From contig NZ_CP067412.1 in NCBI RefSeq assembly GCF_023375815.1, positions 2,294,001 to 2,358,000 on the forward strand: 64,000 nt of DNA, given 5' to 3'. The notes beneath the pieces are model-generated. The model was given only the letters and a program-made list of their open reading frames with translations. It was not told where the DNA came from and did no database searches. Within the stretch, counting starts at the first letter, position 1, and each line of letters begins with the position of its first letter. Position numbers and translations under genes: made by a program. This document shows positions 24,671-34,819 of the stretch, in pieces. The DNA is from Pseudomonas sp. HS6 (GTDB lineage: Bacteria > Pseudomonadota > Gammaproteobacteria > Pseudomonadales > Pseudomonadaceae).

Positions 24671-26010
24671 TGCGTCGTCTGTCACTCGGCAGTCGGCTGG
24701 CGTTGCTGTTCGCCGCGTGTACCGCGACGGTGTCGCTGGTGGCAGGCGTGGTTTTCAATCGGGCCAGTGAGGCGCATTTCATCGAGCTCGATCAGCAATT
24801 GCTCGAAAGCAAGTTGATCAATGTGCGTCAGACCCTGCTGGGTGATGGTGACGCCGCGCATATCACCGCTGAATTGAGCCAACAGGGCGATGTCACCCTG
24901 CGCATCAGCAGCCCTGAGGGGCAACGCTGGTTCGGCCGCTCCTTGCAATTGCCGGCAAACCTGCCGCAACAGCCCGGCCTGGCCACCATCATCGATAACG
25001 GCACGGACTATCGCTTGCTCAATGCCCTGCTCCAGCCGGAAAAGCCTGACTCCGCGCAATTGACCTTGCTGCTGGACATCACCCACCACCAACACTTCCT
25101 GCAACGCATGCAGCATCTGATCTGGCTGACCGTCGGTCTTTCGGCGCTGGCGACCGCACTGCTCGGCGCCTGGGCAGCGCGCAGCGGGTTGCGTCCACTG
25201 CGCCGCATGAGTGCCGTCGCGCGCGGGATTTCCGCGCAATCGCTCAATGCCCGACTGCCTGAAGCGCAGATGCCTGCGGAACTCACGGAACTGGCCCACA
25301 GCTTCAACGCCATGCTCGGACGCCTCGACGACTCCTTTCAGCGTCTCTCGGCGTTTTCCGCCGACATCGCCCATGAGCTGCGCACCCCATTGTCGAACCT
25401 GCTGACCCACACGCAGGTCACCCTCACCCGCCCTCGCCCACTCGAAGACTATCGCGAGGCCCTGCACAGCAACCTTGAAGAGCTGCAATGGATGGCGCAG
25501 TTGGTGAACGACATGCTTTATCTGGCCAAGGCTGACCACGGTTTACTGGTGCCAAAGCGCGAACCGCTGGAACTGGCGGATGAATCCGATGCGCTGCTGG
25601 AGTTTTTCGCACCGCTGGCCGAGGACGCTCAGGTCAGTCTCCGTCGTGACGGTCAGGGTCGGTTCGAGGGTGATCGCGCGATGTTGCGCCGAGCGCTGTC
25701 GAATCTGCTGGATAACGCGTTGCGCTTCACACCCGCGGCCGGCGAAGTACGCGTGCGGGTGGCCGAGCAGGCGAAATCCTTGAGGGTGACCGTGGAGAAC
25801 AGTGGCGAGGGGATTTCTTCGGAGTTGTTGCCGCGCTTGTTTGACCGTTTCTACCGGGCGGACCCGGCGCGCCAGGAAGGCAGTACGGAGCATGCGGGAT
25901 TGGGGCTGGCGATTACCCAGTCGATCATCCGGGCCCATGGCGGGCAGATTCATTGCGAATCGGCTCAGGGTTGGACGCGGTTTGTGATTGAGTTGCCGAA
26001 AAACGATTGA
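24670..26010 (+). CDS. copS: Heavy-metal sensor histidine kinase CopS
   Basis: This 446-residue inner-membrane kinase has TM1 at about 7-29, a periplasmic sensor region to about 150, TM2 at about 151-171, a HAMP domain (RSGLRPLRRMSAVARGI), HisKA with His235 in ADIAHELRTPLSN, and a HATPase domain with NLLDNALRFTP, DRFYRADPAR and GLGLAITQSII. The pattern fits the CusS/CopS heavy-metal sensor family. It is translationally coupled to copR. The final codons overlap the hairpin used as the lolE terminator. Confidence 0.92.
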   Translation: MRRLSLGSRLALLFAACTATVSLVAGVVFNRASEAHFIELDQQLLESKLINVRQTLLGDGDAAHITAELSQQGDVTLRISSPEGQRWFGRSLQLPANLPQQPGLATIIDNGTDYRLLNALLQPEKPDSAQLTLLLDITHHQHFLQRMQHLIWLTVGLSALATALLGAWAARSGLRPLRRMSAVARGISAQSLNARLPEAQMPAELTELAHSFNAMLGRLDDSFQRLSAFSADIAHELRTPLSNLLTHTQVTLTRPRPLEDYREALHSNLEELQWMAQLVNDMLYLAKADHGLLVPKREPLELADESDALLEFFAPLAEDAQVSLRRDGQGRFEGDRAMLRRALSNLLDNALRFTPAAGEVRVRVAEQAKSLRVTVENSGEGISSELLPRLFDRFYRADPARQEGSTEHAGLGLAITQSIIRAHGGQIHCESAQGWTRFVIELPKND

Positions 26011-26031
26011 GGCCGGCAATGCCGGCCTCAA
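26007..26031 (-). terminator. Hairpin terminator of lolE, overlapping the copS stop codon
   Basis: TTGAGGCCGGC-AAT-GCCGGCCTCAA is a perfect 11-bp inverted repeat. On the minus strand it is followed by TCGTTTTTC, fitting a terminator for lolE. On the plus strand there is no T-run, so it may only stabilise the copS mRNA end. Confidence 0.8.
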
Positions 26032-26040
26032 CGGGGGAAC

Positions 26041-27285
26041 TTACGAATAGCGCAACGCGTGCGCCGGTTCGATCTTCGCCGCTCGCCAGGCCGGATAAAC
26101 CGTCGCCAGGAAGCTGAGGATGAAGCCCGCCGAGCAGATCAGCAGCACATCGCCCGCCTGCAATTCCGAAGGCAGATTGCTGACGAAGTACACATCCGAA
26201 CTGAAGATGTGCTGCCCGGACACTCGTTCGATCCAGCCCACCATCTCACTGACGTTCAGCGCGGCAATCACGCCGAGCACACCACCAATGATGGTGCCGA
26301 CAATCCCGATCACCGTGCCCTGCACCATGAAGATCGCCATGATCTGCCGTGGCGTGGCGCCGATGGTGCGCAGGATCGCGATGTCCGCGCCCTTGTCGTT
26401 CACCACCATGATCAGGGTCGCGATGATGTTGAACGCCGCCACCGCGACGATCATCAGCAGCAACAGACCGATCATGGTTTTTTCCATCTTCATCGCACTG
26501 AACAGGCTGCCCTGGGTGTGGGTCCAGTCGTCAGCCTTGAAGTCAGCGCCGAGGCCGGTGGCAATGTCCGACGAAACCTTCGGTGCGGCGTACAGGTCCT
26601 TCACCGCCAGGCGCACGCTCTGTACCTGATTCGGCTCCCAGTGCTGCATCTGCGCGGCATCAGCCACGTGGATCAGACCCATGGAACCGTCCAGTTCGGC
26701 GCCGACCTTGAACACACCGACCACGTTCAAACGCTGCATGCGCGGGGTGATGCCGCCCGGTGCGGTACTGACTTCCGGCACGATCAGGGTGATCTTGTCG
26801 CCGACGTTCAGGCGGAAGCGTCGGGCAGTGATTTCGCCCAGCACTACGCCGAATTCGCCCGGTTTCAAGGCGTCGAGACGGCCCTGCACGATGTGCTGCG
26901 CAACGATCGACACCTTGCCTTCCTGGGCCGGGTCGACGCCGCTGATCTGGATCGGCTGCATCATGCCCTTGTAGGACAGCATGCCTTCCATTTCAGTGAA
27001 CGGCACGGCGGCGGTCACTTCGGGATTCTTCAGCGCAGCGGCAGCCACCGGTTGCCAGTCATCGATCGGCTTGACGCCCACGATGGTCGCATGAGGCACC
27101 ATGCCGAGGATGCGCGAACTCATTTCGCGCTGGAAGCCGTTCATCACCGACAGCACCACGATCATCGCCAGCACGCCTAGGGCGAGGCCGATCATCGAGG
27201 TCATCGATATGAACGAAACAAAGCGATTGCGGCGCTTGGCGCGGGTATAGCGCGTGCCGATAAAGATCGATAACGGTCTGAACAT
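26041..27285 (-). CDS. lolE: Lipoprotein-releasing ABC transporter permease (LolE/LolC family)
   Basis: This 414-residue permease starts [20 protein letters not shown], followed by TM1 ([20 protein letters not shown]), a large periplasmic MacB-like domain (about 50-265) and three C-terminal FtsX-type helices ([54 protein letters not shown]). LolCDE releases outer-membrane lipoproteins from the inner membrane to LolA. It is close in sequence to the permease at 28040-29290, which supports a duplicated LolC/LolE pair. I chose the ATG at 27285 by comparison with the paralogue. A terminator lies between it and lolD. Confidence 0.93.
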   Translation of the reverse strand: MFRPLSIFIGTRYTRAKRRNRFVSFISMTSMIGLALGVLAMIVVLSVMNGFQREMSSRILGMVPHATIVGVKPIDDWQPVAAAALKNPEVTAAVPFTEMEGMLSYKGMMQPIQISGVDPAQEGKVSIVAQHIVQGRLDALKPGEFGVVLGEITARRFRLNVGDKITLIVPEVSTAPGGITPRMQRLNVVGVFKVGAELDGSMGLIHVADAAQMQHWEPNQVQSVRLAVKDLYAAPKVSSDIATGLGADFKADDWTHTQGSLFSAMKMEKTMIGLLLLMIVAVAAFNIIATLIMVVNDKGADIAILRTIGATPRQIMAIFMVQGTVIGIVGTIIGGVLGVIAALNVSEMVGWIERVSGQHIFSSDVYFVSNLPSELQAGDVLLICSAGFILSFLATVYPAWRAAKIEPAHALRYS

Positions 27286-27312
27286 TCGCTGGGGCACCGT
27301 ATAAAAATAAAA

Positions 27313-27340
27313 GACCCGATGCCTTTTCAGGCATCGGGTT
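27313..27340 (-). terminator. Terminator between lolD and lolE
   Basis: On the minus strand AACCCGATGCCT-GAAA-AGGCATCGGGT is followed by CTTTTATTTTTAT. It is a full intrinsic terminator inside the lol cluster, so lolE may need read-through or its own promoter. Confidence 0.85.
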
Positions 27341-27348
27341 TCAAGCCG

Positions 27349-28032
27349 TCAGATTGGAGTCAGGCAACCTTCCTGCAGGTGCAGGACGCGGTCCATCTGG
27401 CGAGCCAGGTTCATGTCGTGAGTCACCACCAGGAACGCCGTGCGCATGGACGTGCTGAGCTCCAGCATCAAATCCTGAATGCCTTGGGCGGTGTGGGAGT
27501 CGAGGTTGCCGGTCGGCTCGTCGAGCATCACCAGGCCTGGTTTGTTGACCAGCGCACGGGCAATCGCCACACGCTGACGCTCACCGCCAGACAGTTCGGC
27601 CGGTTTGTGCTCCAGACGATGGCCAAGGCCGACTCGCTCCAGCAATGCGGTGGCGCGCTGACGCGCTTCCGGGATCGGCGTCTTGCCGATCAGAAGCGGC
27701 ATGCAGACGTTTTCCAGCGCGGTGAATTCCGGCAGCAAGTGGTGAAACTGATAAACGAAGCCCAGCGAGCGGTTGCGCAGCAGACCGCGTTTCTTCTCGC
27801 TGAGGGCCGAGAGCTCTTCGCCATCGAGCCAGACGCTGCCCTTGGTCGGCGTGTCGAGGCCGCCCAGCAGGTTGAGCAACGTACTTTTGCCCGAACCCGA
27901 GGTGCCGACAATCGCCACGCGCTCACCCGGGTGCAACTCCAGTTGCAGACCGGACAGTACTTCTACCGATTCCGGGCCTTCCTCGTAGGATTTGCCCAGG
28001 TTGCGGCAGCTCAAGATTGCTTTTTCACTCAT
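27349..28032 (-). CDS. lolD: Lipoprotein-releasing ABC transporter ATPase LolD
   Basis: This 227-residue ATPase has Walker [10 protein letters not shown], the signature [15 protein letters not shown] and Walker [13 protein letters not shown], with [20 protein letters not shown] before them, typical of LolD in the MacB-like clan. The start at 28032 (MSEKAIL) matches pseudomonad LolD length. An in-frame ATG at 28047, inside the lolC end, has a better ribosome site (GGAGG) and would add five residues. The gene is tightly coupled with lolC. Confidence 0.95.
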   Translation of the reverse strand: MSEKAILSCRNLGKSYEEGPESVEVLSGLQLELHPGERVAIVGTSGSGKSTLLNLLGGLDTPTKGSVWLDGEELSALSEKKRGLLRNRSLGFVYQFHHLLPEFTALENVCMPLLIGKTPIPEARQRATALLERVGLGHRLEHKPAELSGGERQRVAIARALVNKPGLVMLDEPTGNLDSHTAQGIQDLMLELSTSMRTAFLVVTHDMNLARQMDRVLHLQEGCLTPI

Positions 28033-28039
28033 GCCCGAC

Positions 28040-29290
28040 TCACTCATAACGTAGCGCCTCCGCCGGCTGGGTGCGCGCGGCACGCCAGGCTGGATACAGG
28101 GTGGCGAGGAAACTCAGGACCAACGCAGCGGCGCAGACCATGATCACATCCTGGCTCTGCACCTGCGACGGCAGGTAATCGATGAAATACACGTCGGCGT
28201 TGAGGAATTTATGCCCGATCACGCCTTCAAGGGCCGAGATCGCGGCGCTGACGTTGAGCGCGGCAAAGATCCCCACTACGGCGCCGATGGCCGTACCGAC
28301 CACGCCGATCACCGTGCCTTGCACCATGAACGTGCGCATGATCGTGCCCGGCGTGGCGCCCAATGTGCGCAGAATGGCGATGTCGCCCTTCTTGTCGTTC
28401 ACCACCATCACCAGTGTGGAAATGATGTTGAACGCGGCAACGGCGACGATCAGCAGCAACAGCAGGCCGATCATGGCTTTTTCCATGCGGATCGCCTGAT
28501 ACAGATTGCCGTGGGTACGGGTCCAGTCGCGTGCGTAGTAATGGTCTTCGCCAAGCCGTTGAGCGATGTTCCACGCCTCACGCGGTGCCTGGAACAGATC
28601 GTCGAACTTCAGACGCAGGCCCTGCACCTGATCAGGCTTCCAGCGGTGCATCTTCGCCAGATCCTGCAGGTTGGTCACGCCCAGGTAACCGTCCAGCTCG
28701 CCGGCGCCAACATGGAAGATGCCGACCACAGTGAAGCGCTTCATGCGCGGAAACATGCCGGCCGGCGTCACGCTGACCTCCGGCGCGACGAAGGTGATCT
28801 TGTCACCGATGCCCACGCCGAGCTTGGTCGCGGCCTTGTCGCCGATCACGATGCCGAAGCTGCCCGGCGTCAGGTCGTCGAGCTTGCCCTGCTTCATGAA
28901 GTTGTCGATGATCGAGACGTTGCGTTCCAGCGCCGGATCGATGGCATTGAGCAACACCTTGGACACCTGGCCGTTATTGGTCAGCAGCCCCTGCATCTGG
29001 GTGAACGGCGCGACGGCCGCCACCTGCGGATTCTGCTTGACCTTGGTGGCCAGGCCTTGCCAATCGTTGATCGGCTCGCCAGATTCGATGGTCGCGTGGG
29101 GCACCATGCCCAGCACGCGGGTGCGCATCTCATGATCGAAGCCGTTCATCACCGACAACACCACGATCATCACGACCACGCCAAGAGCGAGCCCGATCAT
29201 CGAAGTCAGGGAAATGAATGACACAAAATGATTGCGACGCTTTGCACGGGTATAACGCGTGCCGATAAATACGAAGAGAGGTCTGAACAT
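28040..29290 (-). CDS. lolC: Lipoprotein-releasing ABC transporter permease (LolC/LolE family)
   Basis: This 416-residue permease has the same layout as the 26041-27285 protein: [22 protein letters not shown]1 with [19 protein letters not shown], a periplasmic domain, and C-terminal helices [16 protein letters not shown] and [20 protein letters not shown]. It is first in the lolC-lolD order and its 3' end overlaps the possible upstream lolD start. It works with LolD and LolE in releasing lipoproteins to LolA. Which permease is functionally LolC or LolE cannot be told from inspection. Confidence 0.93.
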   Translation of the reverse strand: MFRPLFVFIGTRYTRAKRRNHFVSFISLTSMIGLALGVVVMIVVLSVMNGFDHEMRTRVLGMVPHATIESGEPINDWQGLATKVKQNPQVAAVAPFTQMQGLLTNNGQVSKVLLNAIDPALERNVSIIDNFMKQGKLDDLTPGSFGIVIGDKAATKLGVGIGDKITFVAPEVSVTPAGMFPRMKRFTVVGIFHVGAGELDGYLGVTNLQDLAKMHRWKPDQVQGLRLKFDDLFQAPREAWNIAQRLGEDHYYARDWTRTHGNLYQAIRMEKAMIGLLLLLIVAVAAFNIISTLVMVVNDKKGDIAILRTLGATPGTIMRTFMVQGTVIGVVGTAIGAVVGIFAALNVSAAISALEGVIGHKFLNADVYFIDYLPSQVQSQDVIMVCAAALVLSFLATLYPAWRAARTQPAEALRYE

Positions 29291-29384
29291 GTCGGGGCTT
29301 GTTCGGAGGGAAAAGGAACGTCCTTGTGGCGGGGGTCGATAACCAGCTTTACACTCAGACCACCGCCGCTACCATGGGTTCGCC

Positions 29385-29966
29385 ATGTCGACATTAGATG
29401 AAGAAGATCGCCGCGAATACTACCGTATCGAGGACACGATCGCACTGGAAATTAGGCCCCTGTCCGCTCCCGAAGCCGCAGGCCAGGAAGTGTTGCAGGA
29501 TGCTTCGCCACTGTTCAATCTGCTCAGCGAACTGCACCTGAGCGAATTCGAGTCGCAGCACCTGCTGCGCCAGATCAGTGAACGTGACCGCGCCATCGCT
29601 GCGTTCCTGAAATCCCAGAACAAACGCATCGACCTGCTCAGCCAGGTGGTCGCCCTGACCGTGCTCGGCCATATCGGCGAGCCGCAGCCCGTGATCATCT
29701 CCGAGGGCGGCATCGACTTTCAGTACCCGACCCCGATTGCCTCCGGCGCCCACCTGTCGGTCAAACTGGTGCTGATGCCCCAGGCGCTTGGCCTGTTGCT
29801 GCGCGCCCGCGTGACCCATTGCGACCGCAAGGGCGACGGCTACGACATCGGCACCGAGTTCGAGCACTTGACCGATGCCCAGCGCCAGTTGCTCGCCCGC
29901 TATATCTTGCAAAAGCAGGCCCAGGAACGACGTCTGGCCCGCGAACAGAACGAATCAGGCATTTAA
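29385..29966 (+). CDS. PilZ-domain protein (probable c-di-GMP binding)
   Basis: This 193-residue protein starts with the PilZ signature region DRREYYRIED, in which Arg10 and Arg14 form the RxxxR element. The second element is VIISEGGIDFQYPTP at about 104-118, matching [D/N]xSxxG only in part because Ile replaces the usual Asp/Asn. An acidic helical stretch (residues 50-90) separates the two. It is divergent from lolC and 13 bp upstream of the glycerophosphodiesterase gene, probably one transcript. Binding of c-di-GMP is an inference. Confidence 0.82.
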   Translation: MSTLDEEDRREYYRIEDTIALEIRPLSAPEAAGQEVLQDASPLFNLLSELHLSEFESQHLLRQISERDRAIAAFLKSQNKRIDLLSQVVALTVLGHIGEPQPVIISEGGIDFQYPTPIASGAHLSVKLVLMPQALGLLLRARVTHCDRKGDGYDIGTEFEHLTDAQRQLLARYILQKQAQERRLAREQNESGI

Positions 29967-29979
29967 TTAAGGAAGAACC

Positions 29980-30702
29980 GTGACCCTTATCTACGGCCAC
30001 CGCGGCGCCAAGGGCGAAGCACCGGAAAACACCCTGACCAGTTTTCAGGAATGTCTCAAGCACGGCGTACGCCGTTGCGAACTGGACCTGCACCTGTCCA
30101 AGGACGGCGAGTTGATGGTCATCCACGACCCGACCCTCAAGCGCACCACGGAGCGCCGTGGCAAGGTGGTCGAGCACTCCGCCGCCGACCTGGTGACCTA
30201 CGACGCCCGCAAGGGTGGCCCGGGCTGGATCAAGCCGTGCCCGATTCCGACGCTGGAAGAACTGTTCGAGAAGTGTGATTTCGACCACTGGCAGCTCGAA
30301 GTCAAAAGCGCTTCGCGCACCCGCGCCGCAACCACCGTGCTGGCCATCCGTGAAATGGCGGTCAGGCACGGACTGCTCGACAAGGTGACGATCACCTCGA
30401 GTTCGCGGGAAGTATTGAAGGCTGCGCTGGATCTGGTGCCCGACGTATCACGCGGCCTGGTGGCCGAATACGCCTGGCTCGACCCGTTGAAGGTTGCGCA
30501 AAGTTACGGTTGCGAGATTCTGGCGCTGAACTGGACGCTGTGTACGCCGGAACGCCTGCAGAAGGCGCAGCGTCAGGGGCTGCACGTGTCGGTATGGACC
30601 GTCAACGAGCCTGCGCTGATGCGCAGACTCGCCGACTTCGGCGTTGACAGCCTGATTACAGACTTTCCCGGTTTGGCCACTGCCACCCTTGGGAATAGCT
30701 GA
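29980..30702 (+). CDS. Glycerophosphodiester phosphodiesterase (UgpQ-like, cytosolic)
   Basis: This 240-residue protein begins at GTG with AAGGAAG 6 nt upstream. The GDPD fold carries the catalytic HRGAKGEAPENT near the N-terminus, ELDLHLSKDGELMVIHDPTL (metal and acid/base) and late motifs VWTVNEPALM and DSLITDFPG. No signal peptide is present, so it should act in the cytoplasm on glycerophosphodiesters, yielding glycerol-3-phosphate and an alcohol. It is in tandem with the PilZ gene and convergent with sthA. Confidence 0.93.
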   Translation: MTLIYGHRGAKGEAPENTLTSFQECLKHGVRRCELDLHLSKDGELMVIHDPTLKRTTERRGKVVEHSAADLVTYDARKGGPGWIKPCPIPTLEELFEKCDFDHWQLEVKSASRTRAATTVLAIREMAVRHGLLDKVTITSSSREVLKAALDLVPDVSRGLVAEYAWLDPLKVAQSYGCEILALNWTLCTPERLQKAQRQGLHVSVWTVNEPALMRRLADFGVDSLITDFPGLATATLGNS

Positions 30703-30744
30703 AATCGGTCTCCCCGGCCGGCTCAGGCCACCGGCCGGAGCCCG

Positions 30745-32139
30745 TCAAAAAAGCCGGTTGAGGCCGTCGTACGCCGCTACCCGATAGGCTTCGGCCATGG
30801 TCGGGTAGTTGAACGTGGTGTTGACGAAGTACTTCAGGGTATTCAGCTCACCCGGCTGGTTCATGATCGCCTGACCGATGTGCACGATCTCCGACGCCTG
30901 ATAACCGAAGCAGTGAACGCCCAGCACTTCCAGGGTTTCACGGTGGAACAGGATCTTCAGCATGCCTTGCGGCTCGCCGGCGATCTGCGCACGCGCCATG
31001 CTCTTGAAGAACGCCTTGCCCACTTCGTACGGCACTTTGGCCTGGGTCAGTTCCTGCTCGTTCTTGCCGATCGAGCTGATCTCCGGAATGGTGTAGATGC
31101 CGGTCGGCACGTCATTCACGAAGCGCCAGCTGCCATTGTCGACGATGCTGCCGGCTGCCGAGCGACCCTGGTCGTGGGCGGCACTGGCCAGGCTCGGCCA
31201 GCCGATCACGTCACCGGCACCGTAGATGTTCGGCACACAGGTGCGGTAGGCCTCATCGACTTCGATCTGGCCACGGCTGTTGACCTTGACGCCGATGTTT
31301 TCCAGACCCAACTGATCGGTATTACCGGTCCGGCCGTTGCACCAGAGCAAGGCGTCGGCCTTGATCTTCTTGCCGGATTTCAGGTGCAGGATCACGCCGT
31401 TGTCCACGCCTTCGACGCGGTCGTAGTCTTCGTTGTGGCGCACGGTGATGTTGTTGTTGCTGAAGTGGTAGCTCAGCGCTTGGGAAATTTCCGAGTCGAG
31501 GAAGCTCAGCAACTGACCACGGTTGTCCACCAGCTCAACCAGCACACCCAGACCACTGAAGATCGAAGCGTATTCGCAACCGATCACGCCAGCGCCGTAA
31601 ACGATCAGTTTGCGCGGGGTGTGGCCGAGGCTGAGGATGGTGTCGCTATCGTAGATACGCGGGTGGTGGAAATCGATGTCCGCCGGGCGATAAGGACGCG
31701 AACCGGTGGCGATGATGATGTGCTTGGCCACCAGCTTTTCGACCACGCCGTTGGCGCAGACCACTTCGATGGTTTGCTCGTCGGCAAAGCTGCCGGTGCC
31801 GAAGAACACGTCGACGCGGTTACGGGCGTAGTAGCCAGTGCGCGAAGCGACTTGTTTGGAGATGACTTTCTCGGCGCTTTTCAACACGTCCGGGAAGGAG
31901 AACCAGCGTGGCTCGCCGATCGCACGGAACATCGGATTGGTGTTGAACTGCATGATCTGCCGCACCGAGTGACGCAGGGCCTTGGACGGGATGGTGCCCA
32001 GGTGGGTGCAGTTACCGCCGACCTGGCGACGGCTGTCGACCATCGCCACCTTGCGCCCTGCTTTGGCGGCGTTCATTGCCGCGCCTTCTCCCGCCGGGCC
32101 GGAACCCAGCACCACCACGTCGTAGTTGTAGACAGCCAT
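30745..32139 (-). CDS. sthA: Soluble pyridine nucleotide transhydrogenase
   Basis: SthA interconverts NADPH and NADH in the cytoplasm. The 464-residue flavoprotein has the FAD-binding [19 protein letters not shown], the NAD(P)-binding [19 protein letters not shown] and the dimer motif [21 protein letters not shown]. The pair of redox cysteines of lipoamide dehydrogenases is reduced to [13 protein letters not shown], the single-Cys form that is diagnostic for Sth. It is convergent with the glycerophosphodiesterase gene. Confidence 0.97.
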   Translation of the reverse strand: MAVYNYDVVVLGSGPAGEGAAMNAAKAGRKVAMVDSRRQVGGNCTHLGTIPSKALRHSVRQIMQFNTNPMFRAIGEPRWFSFPDVLKSAEKVISKQVASRTGYYARNRVDVFFGTGSFADEQTIEVVCANGVVEKLVAKHIIIATGSRPYRPADIDFHHPRIYDSDTILSLGHTPRKLIVYGAGVIGCEYASIFSGLGVLVELVDNRGQLLSFLDSEISQALSYHFSNNNITVRHNEDYDRVEGVDNGVILHLKSGKKIKADALLWCNGRTGNTDQLGLENIGVKVNSRGQIEVDEAYRTCVPNIYGAGDVIGWPSLASAAHDQGRSAAGSIVDNGSWRFVNDVPTGIYTIPEISSIGKNEQELTQAKVPYEVGKAFFKSMARAQIAGEPQGMLKILFHRETLEVLGVHCFGYQASEIVHIGQAIMNQPGELNTLKYFVNTTFNYPTMAEAYRVAAYDGLNRLF

Positions 32140-32336
32140 GCGTACTCCTCAGAACAGGCCGCGGTGCCAGCAGCACCGGCGGCTAAATCACGCCGAACGA
32201 CGGCGCGAAGGAACAATTGGGGGCCAGTTGAAAACCCGGACACAGTCTATAGAAGCGTCAACGCCGCGCACATTAACCCTTGGTCGCGTCGTAGGCTACT
32301 TTTGCCTGCACTACAACGCCAGCTTTCGTATTGTTC

Positions 32337-33353
32337 TCAGTCAACTTTTGTGCCACTGAGCCGCTCGAAAGCGTGACTGGTGTGGGTGACGAAACCTGTA
32401 TCGGCACGAATCACAAAGAATGCACCAATGTCGTGTTTTTCGGCATAGTCCCAGGCCCTTTCCGGCCCGAGAATCAGCAACAGCGTCGATAGTCCATCGG
32501 CCATCAAGGCTGAAGGATGAATTACCGTGACTGACGCCAGATCGTGTAGGACCGGCGCCCCGGTGCGGGCATCGAAGGTGTGGGAATAGCGCCGGCCATC
32601 CTGCTGAAAATAGTTGCGGTAGTCGCCAGACGTGGAAAGGCCATAGCCATCAACGTTGAGAACGCGCTCCGCCACCTGCTGATCGTCACGGGGTTCTTCC
32701 AGCGCGATGCGCCACGGCGAGCCATCAAGCTTCTTGCCGGACGCCTTGAGCTCGCCCGTGGCTTCGGCGAGGTAATCATGAATACCCATGGCGTCGAGTC
32801 GCGCGGCAATGGTGTCGACCGCGTAACCGGCAGCGATGCTGTTGAAATCGACCTCGACCGCCGCGTCCTTGCATAACTGATCGCCATCGACACGTAGATG
32901 CCGGTAGCCCACCCGTTTCTGCACGTCAGCCAGCGCCGCCGCGCTCGGCACTTTTTCCTCACGCCCCTGCGGACCGAACCCCCAGAGATTGAGCAGTGGT
33001 TCCACCGTCAGGTCGTAGGAACCTTCGCTTTGTTGCGACAGCTGCTCGCCAACCCGAACCAACTCAAGAATCGGTGCCGGCATGGTCTGACAGCGATCGG
33101 CGGGTAACTCGTTGAAGCGCGAAATATCGGAGTCCGCGCGGTAGGTGGACATCTGCTGGTCGACGTCGGCGAGGATCTTCTCTACCTCGACACGGACATC
33201 CTGAGGGGCAGGCAGATTGGCGCGGCGCACATACTTGATCGAATAAGTGCTGCCCATGGTCGGGCCGCCGAAGCTCTCCATCGAGTCGGCGGAGCCGCAG
33301 CCGGACAAAACGCCGAGAAGAATCACGAAAACCACCCACCGTCCAGTTAACAA
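32337..33353 (-). CDS. apbE: FAD:protein FMN transferase ApbE (lipoprotein)
   Basis: ApbE attaches FMN to threonine residues of NqrB/NqrC/RnfG-like proteins in the periplasm. The 338-residue form starts at TTG 33353, preceded by GGAG with 8-nt spacing. It gives a lipoprotein leader (VILLGVLSGCGS; Cys19) with MGSTYSIKY immediately after, the usual ApbE start. The active-site region reads TFDARTGAPVLHDLASVTV. Upstream in-frame ATG codons would add a polar segment before the leader. In P. aeruginosa this gene neighbours nqr, which is not present here. Confidence 0.9.
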   Translation of the reverse strand: MLTGRWVVFVILLGVLSGCGSADSMESFGGPTMGSTYSIKYVRRANLPAPQDVRVEVEKILADVDQQMSTYRADSDISRFNELPADRCQTMPAPILELVRVGEQLSQQSEGSYDLTVEPLLNLWGFGPQGREEKVPSAAALADVQKRVGYRHLRVDGDQLCKDAAVEVDFNSIAAGYAVDTIAARLDAMGIHDYLAEATGELKASGKKLDGSPWRIALEEPRDDQQVAERVLNVDGYGLSTSGDYRNYFQQDGRRYSHTFDARTGAPVLHDLASVTVIHPSALMADGLSTLLLILGPERAWDYAEKHDIGAFFVIRADTGFVTHTSHAFERLSGTKVD

Positions 33354-33461
33354 TTCTTCATCTCCGAGCAAAACCGTGCCGGCCATTATGACCAAAGAGC
33401 CCGCTAGCTCCCAAACGGATACACCGCTTTCATACAAAATCTAAAAAGTGAGTACCTGAAC

Positions 33462-34754
33462 ATGTCCTCCTCCACGGGCAAAGGCAAAGCGATTTTTCGC
33501 GTTGTCAGCGGCAATTTCCTCGAAATGTTCGACTTCATGGTCTATGGCTTCTACGCCGTGGCCATTTCCAAGACCTTCTTCCCCACCGACAGCGCCTTCG
33601 CCTCCCTGATGCTCGCACTGGCGACCTTCGGTGCAGGCTTCCTGATGCGTCCATTAGGGGCGATTTTCCTCGGCGCCTACATTGACCGTCACGGCCGCCG
33701 CAAAGGCCTGATCATCACCCTCGCGCTGATGGCGGCCGGTACGGTTCTAATCGCTTGCGTGCCGGGCTACGCCACACTTGGCGTCGCCGCGCCGCTGATC
33801 GTGCTGTTCGGCCGATTGCTGCAAGGCTTCTCAGCCGGCGTGGAACTGGGCGGTGTGTCGGTGTACCTGGCAGAGATCGCCACGCCGGGCCGCAAGGGCT
33901 TTTTCGTCAGTTGGCAGTCCGCCAGCCAGCAAGCGGCGGTGGTATTCGCCGGCCTGCTCGGTGTCGGCCTCAACCATTGGCTGAGCCCGGAACAGATGGG
34001 CGAATGGGGCTGGCGCGTGCCGTTCCTGATCGGCTGCATGATTGTTCCGGTGATCTTCGTCATTCGTCGCTCCCTGGAGGAAACGCCGGAATTCCAGGCA
34101 CGTAAACACCGCCCTACCCTGCAGGAAATCGTCCGCTCGATCGGTCAGAACTTTGGCATTGTCATCGCCGGCATGGCGCTGGTGGTGATGACCACCGTGT
34201 CGTTCTATCTGATCACCGCCTACACCCCGACCTTCGGCAAGGCGGAACTGCACCTGTCGGATTTCGATGCGTTGCTGGTGACGGTGTGCATCGGTCTGTC
34301 GAACTTCTTCTGGCTGCCGGTGATGGGCGCGCTGTCTGACAAGATCGGCCGCAAACCCCTGCTGCTGGCGGCGACGATTCTGGCGATCCTGACCGCTTAC
34401 CCGGCGCTGTCGTGGCTGGTGGCGAACCCGAGCTTCAGCCATCTGCTGATCGTCGAATTGTGGTTGTCGTTCCTGTACGGCTCTTACAACGGCGCGATGG
34501 TGGTGGCGCTGACCGAAATCATGCCGGTGGAAGTTCGCACGACCGGTTTCTCGCTGGCCTACAGCCTGGCGACCGCGACCTTCGGTGGATTCACACCAGC
34601 CGCCTGTACCTACCTGATTCACGTGCTGGACAACAAGGCAGCGCCGGGGATCTGGCTCAGCGGCGCAGCGGTGCTGGGATTGATCGCGACGCTGGTGCTG
34701 TTCCATGGCAACAAGCACGAACTGCGCACGGCACAAGCCGCCATCCCCAACTGA
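33462..34754 (+). CDS. MHS-family MFS transporter (citrate/tricarballylate-like proton symporter)
   Basis: This 430-residue protein has twelve hydrophobic segments and the MFS signature [13 protein letters not shown] between helices 2 and 3. N-terminal [24 protein letters not shown] and [17 protein letters not shown] are typical of the metabolite:H+ symporter family that includes CitA and Tcu[22 protein letters not shown] in the middle fits the same family. Citrate or tricarballylate is a guess from family resemblance. It is divergent from apbE and convergent with gap. Confidence 0.85.
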   Translation: MSSSTGKGKAIFRVVSGNFLEMFDFMVYGFYAVAISKTFFPTDSAFASLMLALATFGAGFLMRPLGAIFLGAYIDRHGRRKGLIITLALMAAGTVLIACVPGYATLGVAAPLIVLFGRLLQGFSAGVELGGVSVYLAEIATPGRKGFFVSWQSASQQAAVVFAGLLGVGLNHWLSPEQMGEWGWRVPFLIGCMIVPVIFVIRRSLEETPEFQARKHRPTLQEIVRSIGQNFGIVIAGMALVVMTTVSFYLITAYTPTFGKAELHLSDFDALLVTVCIGLSNFFWLPVMGALSDKIGRKPLLLAATILAILTAYPALSWLVANPSFSHLLIVELWLSFLYGSYNGAMVVALTEIMPVEVRTTGFSLAYSLATATFGGFTPAACTYLIHVLDNKAAPGIWLSGAAVLGLIATLVLFHGNKHELRTAQAAIPN

Positions 34755-34775
34755 CCTGAATCGCCCGCAAACAAA

Positions 34776-34804
34776 AACGCCCCGACCAGAGTCGGGGCGT
34801 TTTC
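34776..34804. terminator. Bidirectional terminator between MHS transporter gene and gap
   Basis: AAAAACGCCCCGAC-CAGA-GTCGGGGCGTTTTC is a strong hairpin with A and T flanks, between convergent genes. Confidence 0.95.
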
Positions 34805-34819
34805 ATTTGCAGCTAAGGC

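Noticed and set aside
31605..31787. Small minus-strand ORF inside sthA
   Set aside because: Out-of-frame shadow of a conserved flavoprotein gene.
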